Shown one piece after another: positions 45,513 through 56,900 of a stretch of 64,000 nt of DNA. The notes below the pieces were generated by a model, which had not been told where the DNA came from, searched no databases, and worked only from the letters and a program-made list of their open reading frames with translations. How positions within the stretch are numbered: the stretch's first letter is position 1; each line of letters opens with the position of its first letter. Origin of the DNA: Molanna angustata (Eukaryota; Arthropoda; Insecta; Trichoptera; Molannidae); assembly GCA_963576475.1 (NCBI GenBank), contig OY754981.1, forward strand, positions 30,170,132-30,234,131, given 5' to 3'. Made by a program: the position numbers and the translations under genes.

Positions 45513-47350
45513 GTACATAATCAAATAATCTTTTCACACAAAATAAATTTAATGAGATATATATTTACATTACACTACACTGCCATCTGTGTTAAGAGCT
45601 CTAAACAACTTAGTAACTACAGCACTGACGTAGGAAGCTAAGTGAAAATATAATAGTGGTTTCACTACGAAAAACAGGCGTAGTAATACCAATATACCAA
45701 TATTTATATAGATATTATTTAAAATATTTTCAAAAAATATTTTTATAAAAAATATATGACACGAAATACGTGTGTTCAAAACGATAAGTTAAGTAAGAAA
45801 TACAACACGAAAAAAATAGCAACACAAGAATTCATTAAAAAATTAATAATGATATAGTTGTTGCTAAAAATCTTGAAACGTTTCGCCAAGGGGGGCGATT
45901 TGCACGTATACCAACGAAGCAAAGACACAAATTTGCCCTCGGCGCACCCGGAAACCAGGTTCAAGATATTTGGCGAAAACTATATCAAGTTAGAAAAAAA
46001 TATGTGAATCAATTAATGTCAATGTTTATGGTATTTATGTTATTGAACTCTATCTAATGATTTTTTTTTAATAAAAGTAGGTACCTATATTTAAAAATTT
46101 ATTCAGTTTTTAAAAATATACTAATGTATAAAAAATATAAATTGTATTTTTCACATATTATTTCAAATGTATTGTGGAATTTTCGATCAATAGATTTTTT
46201 TTTTATACATAAGTAATAAATTATTTCCCTGTATTTGTGTTCGTTCCCTGGAATATTGTTATTTTATTGTTTTATATCAATGAAATATTTCACTTTTTTT
46301 CTCGAAAAAAATAAAAAATTTATTACGGTAAAAAAGTAATGTATCATACCATAAATATTGGTCAACAATTTGAGTATTCGCAAATAGACGTGAAAGACCA
46401 AATGAATTAAAATTGACTTTTACATGAAAATTAGTCGAGACTCAAACCATTTCGAGGTATAATAGTGGAACACTACCACAATATAATTCGGCTACTCGTC
46501 AACAGATGTCCGAAGAAAAGAGAAAAACCAAGGCGTACAAATAAACAATCAACATAAGCAGCTGTTCGTAACGTAACGACTCTACGAAGTATTTCGATGA
46601 ATATTGGTTTTAAACCAAACTAAACTGCACACAACCAAAATGATAATTTGACAAACCGCTCGTCTGAGACGCGATTTTTATTATTTATTATTATTCAGTG
46701 CATAAAAATGGGGTCCGTCTGAGATGTATAACTGTAAAATGATTCTAAAATGTAAGGCGATATTTGGGCATACACCACAACCGATATTCGGGCCAACGAA
46801 CCGCGTTCGGCTGATTTTATTATTATTTTAAATGGTCAATGACGCTTTTGAGGAATATTTAAAATATATTTTAATACGAAGTAGGTACATATAATTGAGC
46901 TAATTACTACTTTGATTAATCCCATTAATTAAATGTTATTATTGTTCTCGAAACATCTTTTTTCTAAATAACTTATCAACTTATTTAAATTAAGATAATA
47001 AAGATCTAATTCATAAAGATTGGTTTTCTGTTTATTTGTATTACTCTTTAAAATATAATAATTATGTTAGTAGGTATTGAATTACGTTGTAATTAAATTA
47101 AAATAATTAATATCGCGGCATTATAAGTGCTGGAATAAGACAGCAAAACATATGACTAAATTAAAAATACTGTTCGTTGAGATACACAGTACAATTGGTA
47201 TAATATTATGATATCTGAATATATATATATTCACGTGGAAATATCATAATAAATACACTAGGATGACATATAAATGCGCCGTTTTTGTGTTGACCTCACC
47301 ATGCTAAAAAATATATACATAAAGTTATATGCCTTTCTATGGGTATCAGC
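45513..47350. other. AT-rich spacer, no gene seen
   Basis: The minus frames at 45570-45779 and 45776-45964 carry no motif. CTGCCATCTGTGTTAAGAGC at 45580 looks like repeat sequence common in insects, but it has no second copy here. Confidence 0.4.
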
Positions 47351-47354
47351 TGAT

Positions 47355-47536
47355 AAGGGGCCTGAGCCAAGTTGAAAACGCTTTACGATATCGCCAAACG
47401 CTATTTTTTGTATGGGATTTGACGTTTGTAGTAGATCTTTGTTCTACAACAACAAACAATAAACGTCAAATCCCATACAAAAAAAAATTGCGTTTGGCGA
47501 TATCGCTAAGAGTTTTCAACTTGGCTCAGGCCCAAG
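47355..47536. mobile_element. 176-bp MITE with long terminal inverted repeats and 3-bp duplication
   Basis: The element at 47358-47533 begins GGGCCTGAGCCAAGTTGAAA and ends TTTCAACTTGGCTCAGGCCC. The arms extend for about 70 bp through TTGTATGGGATTTGACGTTT. The 3-bp AAG flanks both ends (47355-47357 and 47534-47536). A 3-bp duplication with GGG-initial ends would suit a PIF/Harbinger-type element, although AAG is not the usual TWA target, so the superfamily is left open. The plus frame at 47329-47568 is chance. Confidence 0.85.
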
Positions 47537-47822
47537 GACCTAATCAGCCGATCGTCCAGTCTTTGTGAAATACAAATTATTTGATTTTATAAAAACCCCT
47601 TCCGGTTATTTTTATTATAGTACCTATATTTTATCTATCATTATTTGACAACTACAGTTATTCAGAATCACATTATTTAACCATAAAATAAATTTTCGAG
47701 AGTGAAACAAAGTTTTTATTGAAAAACTCTCGGGATGAGATTTCAAAAATAATATTTATAATTATTGATTTTAATTATCTATAAATGTTGTATACAGACA
47801 ATAACAGCTTTAATATTGATTA
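47537..47822. other. AT-rich spacer, no feature seen
   Basis: No shared repeat or frame. Confidence 0.45.
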
Positions 47823-47932
47823 ATATCGTAAGTCTCCAGAATGTGGCAACTTGTTATTGGGTGCGTGTTAAATAATTATTTGACATAGTACCTGTTAGAT
47901 GCCCGAGAAGCTACATAAAATAAAATAAAATA
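47823..47932 (+). repeat. SINE-A copy 2 (3' half only)
   Basis: CGTAAGTCTCCAGAATGTGG, CAACTTGTTATTGGGTGCGT, then GTTAGATGCCCGAGAAGCTA and an (AAAAT)n tail. The tRNA head is missing, as expected of a 5'-truncated retroposon. Confidence 0.85.
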
Positions 47933-48250
47933 TTGTGGTTACATTACGATTTTTTTATAGATACCTATACAGAACCAACAGTTTACAGTTTATTTAAAAT
48001 ATTAGTATATAAGAGTATCAAGTTATCATTTCTTTAAAGGATTTACATCAAAATCAAATAAGTAATGTATTCAACAATTTATAGAAAAAATATTGTTTTC
48101 TTGAAGTACGAAATAAGAAAAAGAATAAGAAAGAAAATAGGGGGAAAAGAGTACATTATTTATTCATTTGTATCCACACTTAAATTATGAAAATTCTTAA
48201 TATACGTCACATTTTATATTTTAACATTTGTAATCTTGTACATATAATAT
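47933..48250. other. AT-rich spacer, no feature seen
   Basis: No shared repeat or frame. Confidence 0.45.
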
Positions 48251-48305
48251 GTACACTGGCGGGTTTATTGCCAAACGGCAATTTCTTCTAATCAACCAGA
48301 GTTAA
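48251..48305 (-). repeat. LINE/SINE-B 3' tail fragment
   Basis: GTACACTGGCGGGTTTATTG, then CCAAACGGCAATTTCTTCTA. This is the complement of the shared tail GAAGAAATTGCC, hairpin, GGCAATAA. GCCAGTGTAC agrees better with the LINE at 55763 than with SINE-B (GCCACTGACGCAGG), so it is probably a very short LINE copy. Confidence 0.65.
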
Positions 48306-48542
48306 TGTAAATATACAATACAATGTGTAATATGGCAACGCGATAATAACATGAAAAGAATAAAAAAATAAATGTTTCAAATTATAAACAAGTCAAAAAT
48401 ATTTTATACGTACTTTTATTTATTATTTTTTTTTACATAATTCAATTGCACACAAACAACACTAGTCAATTACTTGTGGCAAACCAATTCATTATACTTT
48501 ATTTAACTTCTCAACGGACAATTCTTGATGGAACTCCATAGC

Positions 48543-48785
48543 AAATTTATTAACAAATTTGTTTCAGGTTAAAATAAAACAAAACTTCAGTTTTAAGTTC
48601 CACTGTAATAATTTAATAGGACAATAACTATTATCGGTCATCCAGTGACCATCTTCAGAGTGTAACACTCTGAAGATGGTCACTGGATGACCGATACTAG
48701 TTAGTGTCCTATTAAATTATTACAGTGGAACTTAAAACTGAAGTTTTGTTTTATTTTAACCTGAAACAAATTTGTTAATAAATTT
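48543..48785. repeat. 243-bp almost perfect hairpin (foldback)
   Basis: Arms of 120 bp meet at a 3-nt TAA loop centred on 48664, with only about two mismatches (near 48631 and 48638). The arms contain AAATTTGTTTCAGGTTAAAA, CTTCAGTTTTAAGTTCCACT and CGGTCATCCAGTGACCATCT. The left flank TCAACGGACAATTCTTGATG, then GAACTCCATAGCAAATT, resembles 55272-55312, so the hairpin sits at the edge of another dispersed repeat. If transcribed it would form a long dsRNA. Confidence 0.92.
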
Positions 48786-51005
48786 TTTCAATTCATTATA
48801 ATTAATAACGTACTGAGATGTGAAGTGATGTGAATGTGTAGTAGGTAAGAATGTGTAATGAGGTGTTATCTTGCTAAGCTGATTTTAAATTGGACAATAA
48901 GTTTTTTCATTGGAAGGGCGAGTTATGGAAAATTTATAGTTGTAGGACACTTTGATGCTTATTGTAAGTGGTGAGGATTCTGTTTATTGGTGAGATTAAA
49001 GATGAGTTAGTTCTATAGCAATAATTATGGAAGAGTGGCGTGTGTCTCGTACGTCGAGTCGGTACATGCAAATCTGTACATGAAACAAGGTATGAACAGT
49101 TAATATTGTTATTTATTAGTATGTTACATATACAGGAAGCGTAAATCTTAATACTTGATTTGAAAAAATGAGGTACAGTGAGCCAATAAGAATAATCAAG
49201 TTGCAAAACTACAAGTATAATAAATAATAAGAAAATAAGGAAAAGGAGGGAGGATTATTTATTTAGAAGAAAGTCGAATTTATGACATATTGTGCCGATT
49301 TAGTCGGAACAGAGTGACATTCCCTATAAACTATAGAACTCAATATGGGAAGATGACTGTCTGACATCACTCGACATGTTATATATATATGTAGGTACAT
49401 AAAGGTACCTAGTAACATTGTGGTTGTATGACATGTTACATATAACGATTGTGTTATGTATACATTATATGTATTATGTAGTAGATATACCTACCTGTTA
49501 TGGAATTATCGATATGACCTTGTCCAAAACGAGATATGAACATACATAATATGCATGTATTATATAATAATATTTACCTACATCAATCAGACTTCCGTCC
49601 TATATTCGGAACCACAGCACATCACAGCACCACCACTTTGGTAGAGGCATGAAATAAACAATTCATTATACGTATTTCAATCGACAACTAATAATTGACC
49701 CGATATAACAGAACATCCTAGACTAATTCAGATATAAAATCTAAGCTTTAGATGCAGGGACAATATTCTATTTCTTCCTGCAGTGTCATGTAAGTTCTTC
49801 CTTCCAAAGTTAACTATTTATTTATTTGTTCACAATAAACATGCATGGTTTGACAATAACAATAAAAGCATTTAAAACATAGAAAATGGAATAGTACACT
49901 TACGTCGTACACATCCACACTACCTACACTCTTATTACGTTTAATATTTTAAAAATTGAGAGGATATTATAATGTTAAGATTACTAAATAAAATAGAAAC
50001 ACGGTATTTTTACATATATTCGACTTATTATGTCCGATCGAGGAGAGGTTTCGCATGTAATGTGCTTCCTTTTTATAAGTTTACCCCACATTATATGTTA
50101 TATACATATGTATGTACCTATAATTTAAAATTGTTGTTTCTTTAGTCCTGCCAAAACTAAGATATATATTTTTTTCATATAACGATATTATGTATCTTCT
50201 TCATCAGTCAAAACTTACATTCTGGAAAATAAAACAAAGCATTATTGTTTCCATATAAACGAAATATCTCCAGGTGTTAATGATTTAACCTGCTCTCTAG
50301 GTATAAATGATTTAACCTGCTGTCTGGTAGTTGGTGATGATGATTGTGCAATATTCGAGAAGACAGATAGATACTGATCGCCGGATATCGATATACAGAC
50401 GGTGTTGAGTCATCGTAGTTGAGACACTACACCGGCTATATTGAACCAACACAGTCAACTTTTTGTTCCGGTGACAACATCCTCATCTATTGTCTTATGT
50501 ATTATTATATTGTCTTATACTGTAGCTATAGTTTCCGGCAAATAACTTGAGAAATTTGGCCGCGCAGGGGAGCGTTTTGCACATTAACTGTTCCTACACC
50601 ATACAGTTACCCCTCCCCCTCCCGCCGTTCTGCTTATGGGGAATAATAACGACCCCTTGCAACTCTGAAAGAAAACACGAAGAGTCCGGAGAACTCGAAT
50701 CCTTGCAGACAACTTATAGTGTCAAAGATAGCTGATCATAAGGAAACACAAGTCTCACCTTACACTGAAAGGGAAGGCTAATGTTGGCTATTATCAATGT
50801 ACGGTTTGGCTGTATGCATAAAACATTTTGCTAGAGTAACCGAATGTTTTGTAGTCACTATGGTATGGTTAATTTTAACGTGAAATTTTTTTAATAAAAA
50901 AATTCAATGCATTTTTATTCACACAAAAAAATATAAATTATTTAATACTTTGGTTAAAAAAAAATAATGACATTTCAATATGTGCATTGAGTTATATGAT
51001 TCGTG
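48786..51005. other. AT-rich spacer, no gene seen
   Basis: The minus frame at 48934-49206 and the plus frame at 50547-50735 have no recognised motif. Around 50560-50680 the sequence is GC-richer (CCCCTCCCCCTCCCGCCGTT), with loose similarity to 44072-44110. Confidence 0.4.
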
Positions 51006-51009
51006 TGAC

Positions 51010-51385
51010 CTGGCAGTTTTTACTTATAGACTAGAGACTATGACGCTAGCACTTGCGACTATGACGAACGGAAGCTGAGGCGTGTGTGCACCGTGCCATG
51101 GAGAGACATATGCTAGGCATTAGCTTGTAAGACAAAATAAGAAATTTAATCATCCGACAAAAGACAAAAATCGTCTCCAAACTGAAGTGGCAATGTGCTA
51201 ATCATATGACAAAGCGAGAGGATGGCAGGTAGACTACTGGAATTCTTGAATGGAGGCCTTGGGAGGAAAAAACAAGTGTGAGAAGACCATAGAGAAGATG
51301 TGCTGACGATATTGTCCATATGGAGATCGGAAAGCGTGGAAGATGTTTGAAGATACATACATGCAACAGTGGAGAAAAGAGGGCT
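51010..51385 (+). pseudogene. LINE reverse transcriptase C-terminus, heavily frameshifted
   Basis: Pieces across frames read ERKLRRVCTVPWRDIC, then S..KRQKSSPN and LKWQCANHMTKREDG (AAACTGAAGTGGCAATGTGC). These are followed by LEFLNGGLGRKNKCEKTIE and DTYMQQWRKEG. The order KLR.....RAMER..LG, then RQKTKI, LKWQWAGH..R..DG, LEWRP..GKRSVGRP and YVQQW is the C-terminal region of the same LINE type as 11185-11476. Many stops and indels show that it is the older copy. The minus frames at 51146-51504 are shadows. Confidence 0.75.
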
Positions 51386-52030
51386 AGCAGTATAGCAGTA
51401 AGTAAGTCAGTACGAGCATTGAGTAAGGAATACATAAGTGGGTATTGTGGGCAATGAATTAAGGATATAACATATTGCAAAACTGCATTGCATAATACAA
51501 ACATAGTATTTGTATGTTAGTAATTAGGTAGGTTAAAGAAGGTGGGTTTATAATCGCTATTAATGATATAACATCATAATGCATTCAATTCATAAATTAT
51601 TATCAATTTCTGCAACAAATATGAAATAGTGAAAAAGATTAAATTATTGCTACGCTAAAAATAATGCCAATATATCAAAGTGTAATATCTTGAAAATAAT
51701 ATATAGGAATTTCGTCTTAGTTAAGCAATGTAATTAACGTAGTCAAAATCAAGATTTCTGAGTCTGAATAAATTCTTTTAATAAAGATTTAAAATAGAGT
51801 TTTTATAATCTTCACACACAAAACATCAAATTTATTCAATTACACTGCTTTTTGGCAAATAACACCCCTTTGGAGTGAAAAGCCATACGCAATTAAAAAA
51901 AAACTCTAAAATTTTAGTGAAAGTAAAACCGTGCGTTTTTTTTAATAATTTAATAATATTTTGCCAATTACTAGAATAAGTAATGCAATAATATTGCCCA
52001 AGCTGGATCCACGGCGCGGCGTGTCACATT
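51386..52030. other. AT-rich spacer, no feature seen
   Basis: No frame, shared repeat or clear signal. Confidence 0.45.
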
Positions 52031-52133
52031 TCATATAAAAAAGGCGCCTCTCTTCTTTTTGAAATCGTTCATCAGTCTGAGGTCGCAAACTTCACCTTAT
52101 AAAATAAAAGTAAACTATCTACTTATGTAAGTT
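52031..52133 (+). promoter_or_regulatory. Candidate core promoter and first non-coding exon with splice donor
   Basis: TATAAAAAAGGCGCC begins at 52034. An arthropod-type initiator ATCAGTC lies at 52071-52077, putting the TATA about 38-40 bp upstream, slightly farther than usual. Some 50 bp later CTTATGTAAGTTTTCG contains a consensus GTAAGT donor at 52125-52130. This pattern fits a short 5' exon that is spliced just after or before a start codon. No matching acceptor and coding exon were identified downstream. Confidence 0.3.
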
Positions 52134-52777
52134 TTCGAGTCTATGCTGCACCATATAAACTTATGGTTAAAGTGTACCAAAACAAAATGATATTTACTTC
52201 CTTATTTATTATAATTTATTGAATTGATTAAATAAATAAACACGCACACATCTTACGATATTTCTCTCCTTGTTCAATTCTTGTACCCTATTTTCCTCAC
52301 CTGTGTCCCCATTTTTTAATCTATTTTTTTATATTATCATGTTGGTTACAAATCATGCTAAAACCTTCAATAAATGAATACCTAAAATATTGCCATTACT
52401 CCGCCATTGTGTATGAAAAAAATATAAATAAATGTGTTTAGGATGCAGCATAAAATAAAAATATGACTCGATAGCTGTAATTGCATCAGCGATATTCTCA
52501 AACGAGAAATATTAAATATTATATGAATTGCGCGTGGGAGATGTATGAAAAACAATATTGCATAAGACTCAAATGAACGAACAGAATTATTTTATAAAAC
52601 AAAGGCAAAAAAAAATTTGGGTGCATAATTTATACACTTACATACAAATTTCGTAAAAGCTTTCTTCTTAAAAACGAAATAAAAATACTTTATACTAAAT
52701 TAAATTGAAAATGAAGTATATTTATATTTGAATATACACTATTTTTTTATTCTAATAGGTGCTTTTCATAAATTGGT
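52134..52777. other. AT-rich spacer, no feature seen
   Basis: If the promoter at 52031 is real this would be intron. No exon is recognised. Confidence 0.4.
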
Positions 52778-53019
52778 TAGTAATTTATTTATTTATTTAA
52801 TGCAGCTTCTCGGGCAACTAACAGATACTAAGTCAAATAATTATTTAGCACGCACCCAATAACAAGTTGCCACATTCTGGAGACTAACGATATTAATGGT
52901 ATCACAGATCCAGACTGATAACACGATTAAAAAATGTGTCTCTACTGGGAATCGAACCCGGGACCCTTGGAACAGCAGTCATATACATAACTAACTGAAC
53001 TACGAAGGCGGGTAGTAAT
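52778..53019 (-). repeat. SINE-A copy 3 (full length, with target duplication)
   Basis: The element spans 52785-53012. The minus-strand head GCCTTCGTAGTTCAGTTAGT and B-box GGGTTCGATTCCCAG lead into TCGTTAGTCTCCAGAATGTG, GCAACTTGTTATTGGGTGCG and GTTAGTTGCCCGAGAAGCTG, then an A-rich tail. The exact 7-bp repeat TAGTAAT at 52778-52784 and 53013-53019 marks the target duplication. Confidence 0.9.
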
Positions 53020-53039
53020 GATGAAACGACATGCAATAC

Positions 53040-53175
53040 CAATTCTTATCCTTTTTCCTTCTCTCTGTGCCATGTCAGATATCGACGTCGCGTCGGCTAT
53101 TACTTTGGCATGAACATCTCTGTCTCAAGCTAACCGGAACAGCTCCTCCATTTTATGGACTATGATACATTATTT
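53040..53175 (-). repeat. Dispersed repeat E, copy 1
   Basis: It shares with 63655-63795, in the same orientation, TCTCTCTGTGCCATGTCAGA, an ACGTCG(CG)TCGG block, AAGCTAACCGGAACAGCTCC and a following TATGGACT block. On the minus strand the 63655 copy can be read as ELFWLALGREAYSRIK, which suggests retroelement coding sequence, but the family is not identified. Confidence 0.6.
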
Positions 53176-53311
53176 AATGTTCCTTAATTAACAAGACCAA
53201 TACTAGCGTTTAAAACCATGACAAGTTGAATGCATGAAAGAGTACAGCGATCATGTAATGTTTTCTAACATTTCCAAGCAAATTATTAACTATGGTCGAA
53301 ATTATTTTATA

Positions 53312-53408
53312 TTGCTTCTCGGGCAACTAACAGGTAGGTACTATGTCAAATATTAATTTAACACATACCCAATAACAAGTTGCCTCATTTTGGAAATATG
53401 ATACTAAA
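53312..53408 (-). repeat. SINE-A copy 4 (3' half)
   Basis: GCTTCTCGGGCAACTAACAG, then AATAACAAGTTGCCTCATTT: the 3' body in complement, without the tRNA head. Confidence 0.8.
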
Positions 53409-54030
53409 CAACTGGTTCTAGATGAAATCTCTAGCCTTATGGACAACTCAGTTCCAACCCCTCAGTGGTAAGAGCTAACTTAATTAGTATACATACTTAA
53501 TTGTTTCTATATAAGTTCAACGCTCAAGTGAGCAATTACAAAAATTTGTTAAACAAGATAAAAATAAATAAATAAAAAATAAACACTGGATTACTAAACC
53601 AGCGCTCAGCAACCAAGCCCTAATGTAGTTTTCTTGTTTCGTTTACTATTAATTATTGTAGTCAGATTTATATTACGACATATTATTACGATAAACGAAT
53701 GGCTAAGCGCATCAGCTGGCATAAATGCTAGAAATGATGCGAAATTTCGACACGGTGATGTCTACTTGATAATTCAATATATTCAATTTGCAACAAGGTC
53801 AGAACGTTTATATCATTTGACAAACCAAGAAAGAGGGAGATGGATATACATATAATAGTCACAATATAAGCGTGTAAATCAAACTATTATTCGACACGTC
53901 TTGACATCATACATCATGACAATGGAAGACAACACTATGTAAGTAAGATATGTATGTACGTAGATACAGTACAATACAGTCCAATGGTAATCCATCATAT
54001 AGTAAACGATTATCAATGCGTTATAGTTTT
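53409..54030. other. AT-rich spacer
   Basis: ACTGGATTACTAAACCAGCG at 53586 resembles the tRNA-Thr-like arm of SINE-C and may be a scrap of it. The plus frame at 53634-53855 has no motif. Confidence 0.4.
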
Positions 54031-54034
54031 GAAA

Positions 54035-55045
54035 TACAACTAGTTGCAAGTAACACATGAGATCCAACTGTCGATAGCGATAGTATGTAAAGTTGAAGAA
54101 TAAGTACCAAACTATAAACCCATAAATACAAATTATTTAATATTTTAAGATATTTGGTTTTCTAAACAACACATGTACCTAGGTATGTATGTCAAGATAG
54201 GATAGTATGGCGGTTAGTCCTTTGATCCTACCCAGAATATGAAAACTGCATGATGGTATGTATGTATGTTTGGAGATTAGTATCAAACAATTAAGTCTTC
54301 TTAGATATTGTGTGTAGGCGACTGCCATACAAATTGTATGAAGCAATGTCGTCACTAAATTCAATTTTTATAAAAGTTGTTAAAAAAAATTAGAGATGTG
54401 CTAATACAATGATAATATTTTTTATAGAAAACTAAATTATCTAGTTGGGGTGTTTCGGCTTTTTTGATATTTTTAAAAAAATTGGAAATATAGGCAGTTA
54501 AAAAATATTTTTCTTAATAAAAAATGTTTGAGAAACCCTGGAATTTTTTTGAAAATACCAATTTGAGATTTTGTATTTGTTTATGTTTGTACCAATTTTC
54601 AGCGTTCTAGCGTTTATGGTTTCTGAGATATATGGAAAAATAAAATAAAAATTCAAAAGTTGATAACCCCTGACTGAAAAAAAAATTCAAAATTCCGAGT
54701 ATAAAAGTTTTGTAGGCCTATAACTGTTTATATATTCTGAAATTTTGGGCTTTGTAAATTGAGCGGATCAAAAGTTATAAGGGACGGACGGACACACACA
54801 CAGACACACACACACACACAGACACACACAGACGAAATGTTCTACTCCGAATTCTGAGTAAATCCGTGTATGGAACATATATGCTGCGAAGCCTCTAAGT
54901 TGGTGTTTTTTGACTTCAAAGTTGGAAAAGCCGTGAAAAAAGTAGACCTCTGCATACAATTCTCGCGTATCCTGGCTTGAAACATTGTCGATATGTTAAG
55001 AGAACAAAGTTCTCCTGAACAAATCGACAGTTGGAATATTTTACC
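54035..55045 (+). mobile_element. Dispersed family D, copy 3 (longest)
   Basis: It begins CAACTAGTTGCAAGTAACAC, then GATCCAACTGTCGATAGCGA, and ends CTCCTGAACAAATCGACAGT then TGGAATATT. TCCAACTGTCGAT and ATCGACAGTTGGA are exact inverted repeats near the two ends. A CA-rich microsatellite with GGACGGACGGACACACACAC lies at 54783-54832, just before TGTTCTACTCCGAATTCTGA. An RTE-type tail with (TATG)n at 54200-54270 appears to be inserted within it, which would explain its extra length. The minus frames at 54768-55195 are not genes. Confidence 0.78.
54200..54272 (+). repeat. RTE-type 3' tail inserted in family D copy 3
   Basis: GGCGGTTAGTCCTTTGATCC, TACCCAGAATATG and GCATGATGGTATGTATGTAT match the 29555 tail with substitutions. 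Copies 1 and 2 of family D lack this block. Confidence 0.55.
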
Positions 55046-55745
55046 TACACGTGAAACAGAGCAAATTGTGTTTAATTTTTTTATGTGCAAAAAATACATG
55101 CCGAAATATTGACATATGATTGTATTTGCAACAATATTTATTTTATCATTATTTTCTGAATGTTGAGCAACATTCATTTTCCGCGAGGGAGCCATAAACT
55201 GGATATCGATTTTGATTTTAGGAATAGCAATTCTGTAAACAAAAAAAATGCACTATTTGCTTTTATTTGACTATTCAACGGAAAACTCTTGGTAGTACTC
55301 CATTGCAAATTATATATATGAATTTGCTATGGTGAAATAAAACTACAGTTTATATAGGTGAATGGCATAGGTACCTACTTGAAATATATATTCTTTAATA
55401 ATTTAATTGTACACTTAACTACAAGCACTTTAATTCATTATTTAATTGAGTTAATTAATTACGGATTCCAACAAAGTGACCATGAATTTTCTTAGTTCTT
55501 ATGTAATATACCTACTTTATTTTGATGTATGTATACACCACACCATACTCCCGCGATGCGATGCATTATATTGTATGTTTCACTTGCATTTACTGCACCT
55601 GGGTTATATTTATGCACTGTAGCTGCTCTCCCGCAGAAATGATTCTAAAAATTAAACACGCGGAAAAACATATATTTATTTAAGAACCATAATTACGTTT
55701 AAAAAATCTGGAATCAAGATTTTTAATCATTATTTTGTTTCAAGA
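55046..55745. other. AT-rich spacer with a fragment of the 48510 repeat
   Basis: At 55270-55315, TCAACGGAAAACTCTTGGTA, then CTCCATTGCAAATT, corresponds to the sequence just left of the hairpin at 48543. Otherwise nothing is seen. Confidence 0.5.
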
Positions 55746-55762
55746 AACAATTATTCAGTTTA

Positions 55763-56235
55763 TTGATTCCTGATTTTTTAACGGAATCCTTGCTGCGGCG
55801 CAATGTACACATTTTGTCATTATTGTACAATATTCTCTCTAACCCAAACCTGCCACAGTACCTCAAAAGCAAATTCACTTATTTATCCAATCATGGACTT
55901 CCACTCCGATCTGCTGAACGTACAACACTATCTATCTCTATCCATAATACAGAATTTCTCAGCTCTTCGTTCGAAGTACAATCAGCAAGATTATGGAATA
56001 GCCTTAGTCCGAATATTGCGTCGTCTAACTCACTTTGTATTTTCAAGAAAAAACTAAAGAAGGAATTTTTATCCTTGAACACCTGATCATGCTATGAATT
56101 ATTTTTTTTCGTTTTAATAGTATTTAAGTGTGTTCCTTGTTGGTTGGAAGAAATTGCCTAATGGCAATAAGCCCGCCAGTGTACAATTATATTTGTCTAT
56201 ATATTATGTACAGGAAGATGTATAAATAAATCATT
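55763..56235 (+). pseudogene. 5'-truncated LINE: polymerase C-terminus and 3' UTR; likely partner of SINE-B
   Basis: The open frame 55763-56086 ends at a natural stop. It reads RRNVHILSLLYNILSNPNLP, YLKSKFTYLSNHGLPLRSAE, then SSSFEVQSARLWNSLSPNI and FKKKLKKEFL. RRxxHxLxxLYxIL, SFxVxxxRLWNSLPxxI and FKxKLxxxL are classic C-terminal motifs of CR1/Jockey-like LINEs. The first Met is internal, not a true start. The 3' UTR contains TGGTTGGAAGAAATTGCCTA, ATGGCAATAAGCCCGCCAGT and GTAC, whose hairpin tail is shared with SINE-B. About 108 codons without a stop indicate a fairly young insertion. Confidence 0.87.
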
Positions 56236-56688
56236 GCTATACAACTAACAGACAGAAATAAACACTTTTTTCCTCCTTTCTACATAAAACCGGGTATATT
56301 TATCAATGCACATATCCATTTACACAAATCAGTTATGTTTCACAAGAGAGACACTCCTATCATCTCATCCTTATTACAAGATAATTAAAACACATACCCC
56401 ACTTACCCACAAATCAAATAGTTGTGCATTGCTAAACTGTAGACATTACATATATACGAAATTGTTCGTACGATAGAACGAACATCGAAATGGACATGTA
56501 TAATTAGCTATTATTAATATTAGATATGCTAAAAATTAATTGCGTATGAAATTTTTGACATTCTTTAATATTTGCTACACCATATAATAAGATGATTAAT
56601 GAGAATACCTACCTCATATATACTGAGGTAAGCTACTGCTCATTAACTGATTTCATATTATCATAATACAATACATCACATAATAAAC
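56236..56688. other. AT-rich spacer, no feature seen
   Basis: No frame or shared repeat. Confidence 0.45.
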
Positions 56689-56691
56689 ACG

Positions 56692-56900
56692 TTGATATGG
56701 TTTGGCCACACGGGGAGAATGAATGAGTAAAGGAAATATATAATGCGGACAGGAATAGAATGAGAGGTCGAGGCCGCCAAAGAAAGGGATGGCACGACCA
56801 TGTGAACGAGGCGATGAATGTTCTAAGAAATGTGGCGTTCGGTTCTCTCTGCCTACCCCGCGAGGTACATGGCGTGATGGTAGGTTTGTATCAACGATAT
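56692..56900 (+). pseudogene. RTE-type LINE C-terminus and 3' end
   Basis: One frame reads LIWFGHTGRMNE then a stop. After a frameshift the next reads RMRGRGRQRKGWHDHVNEAM, then NVLRNVAFGSLCLPREVHG and VMVG. RWFGHxxRMN, RGRGRPxxxWxDxVNE is the standard end of RTE-type polymerases. The DNA GGCGTGATGGTAGG at the end is the terminal motif shared with the short retroposons at 1228, 10485, 57020 and 60100. The frames at 56760-56957, 56789-56980 and minus 56653-56964 are partial reads or shadows. Confidence 0.83.

Noticed and set aside
51146..51504. Minus-strand frames of 70 and 100 codons
   Set aside because: They are antisense to a decayed LINE fragment on the plus strand.
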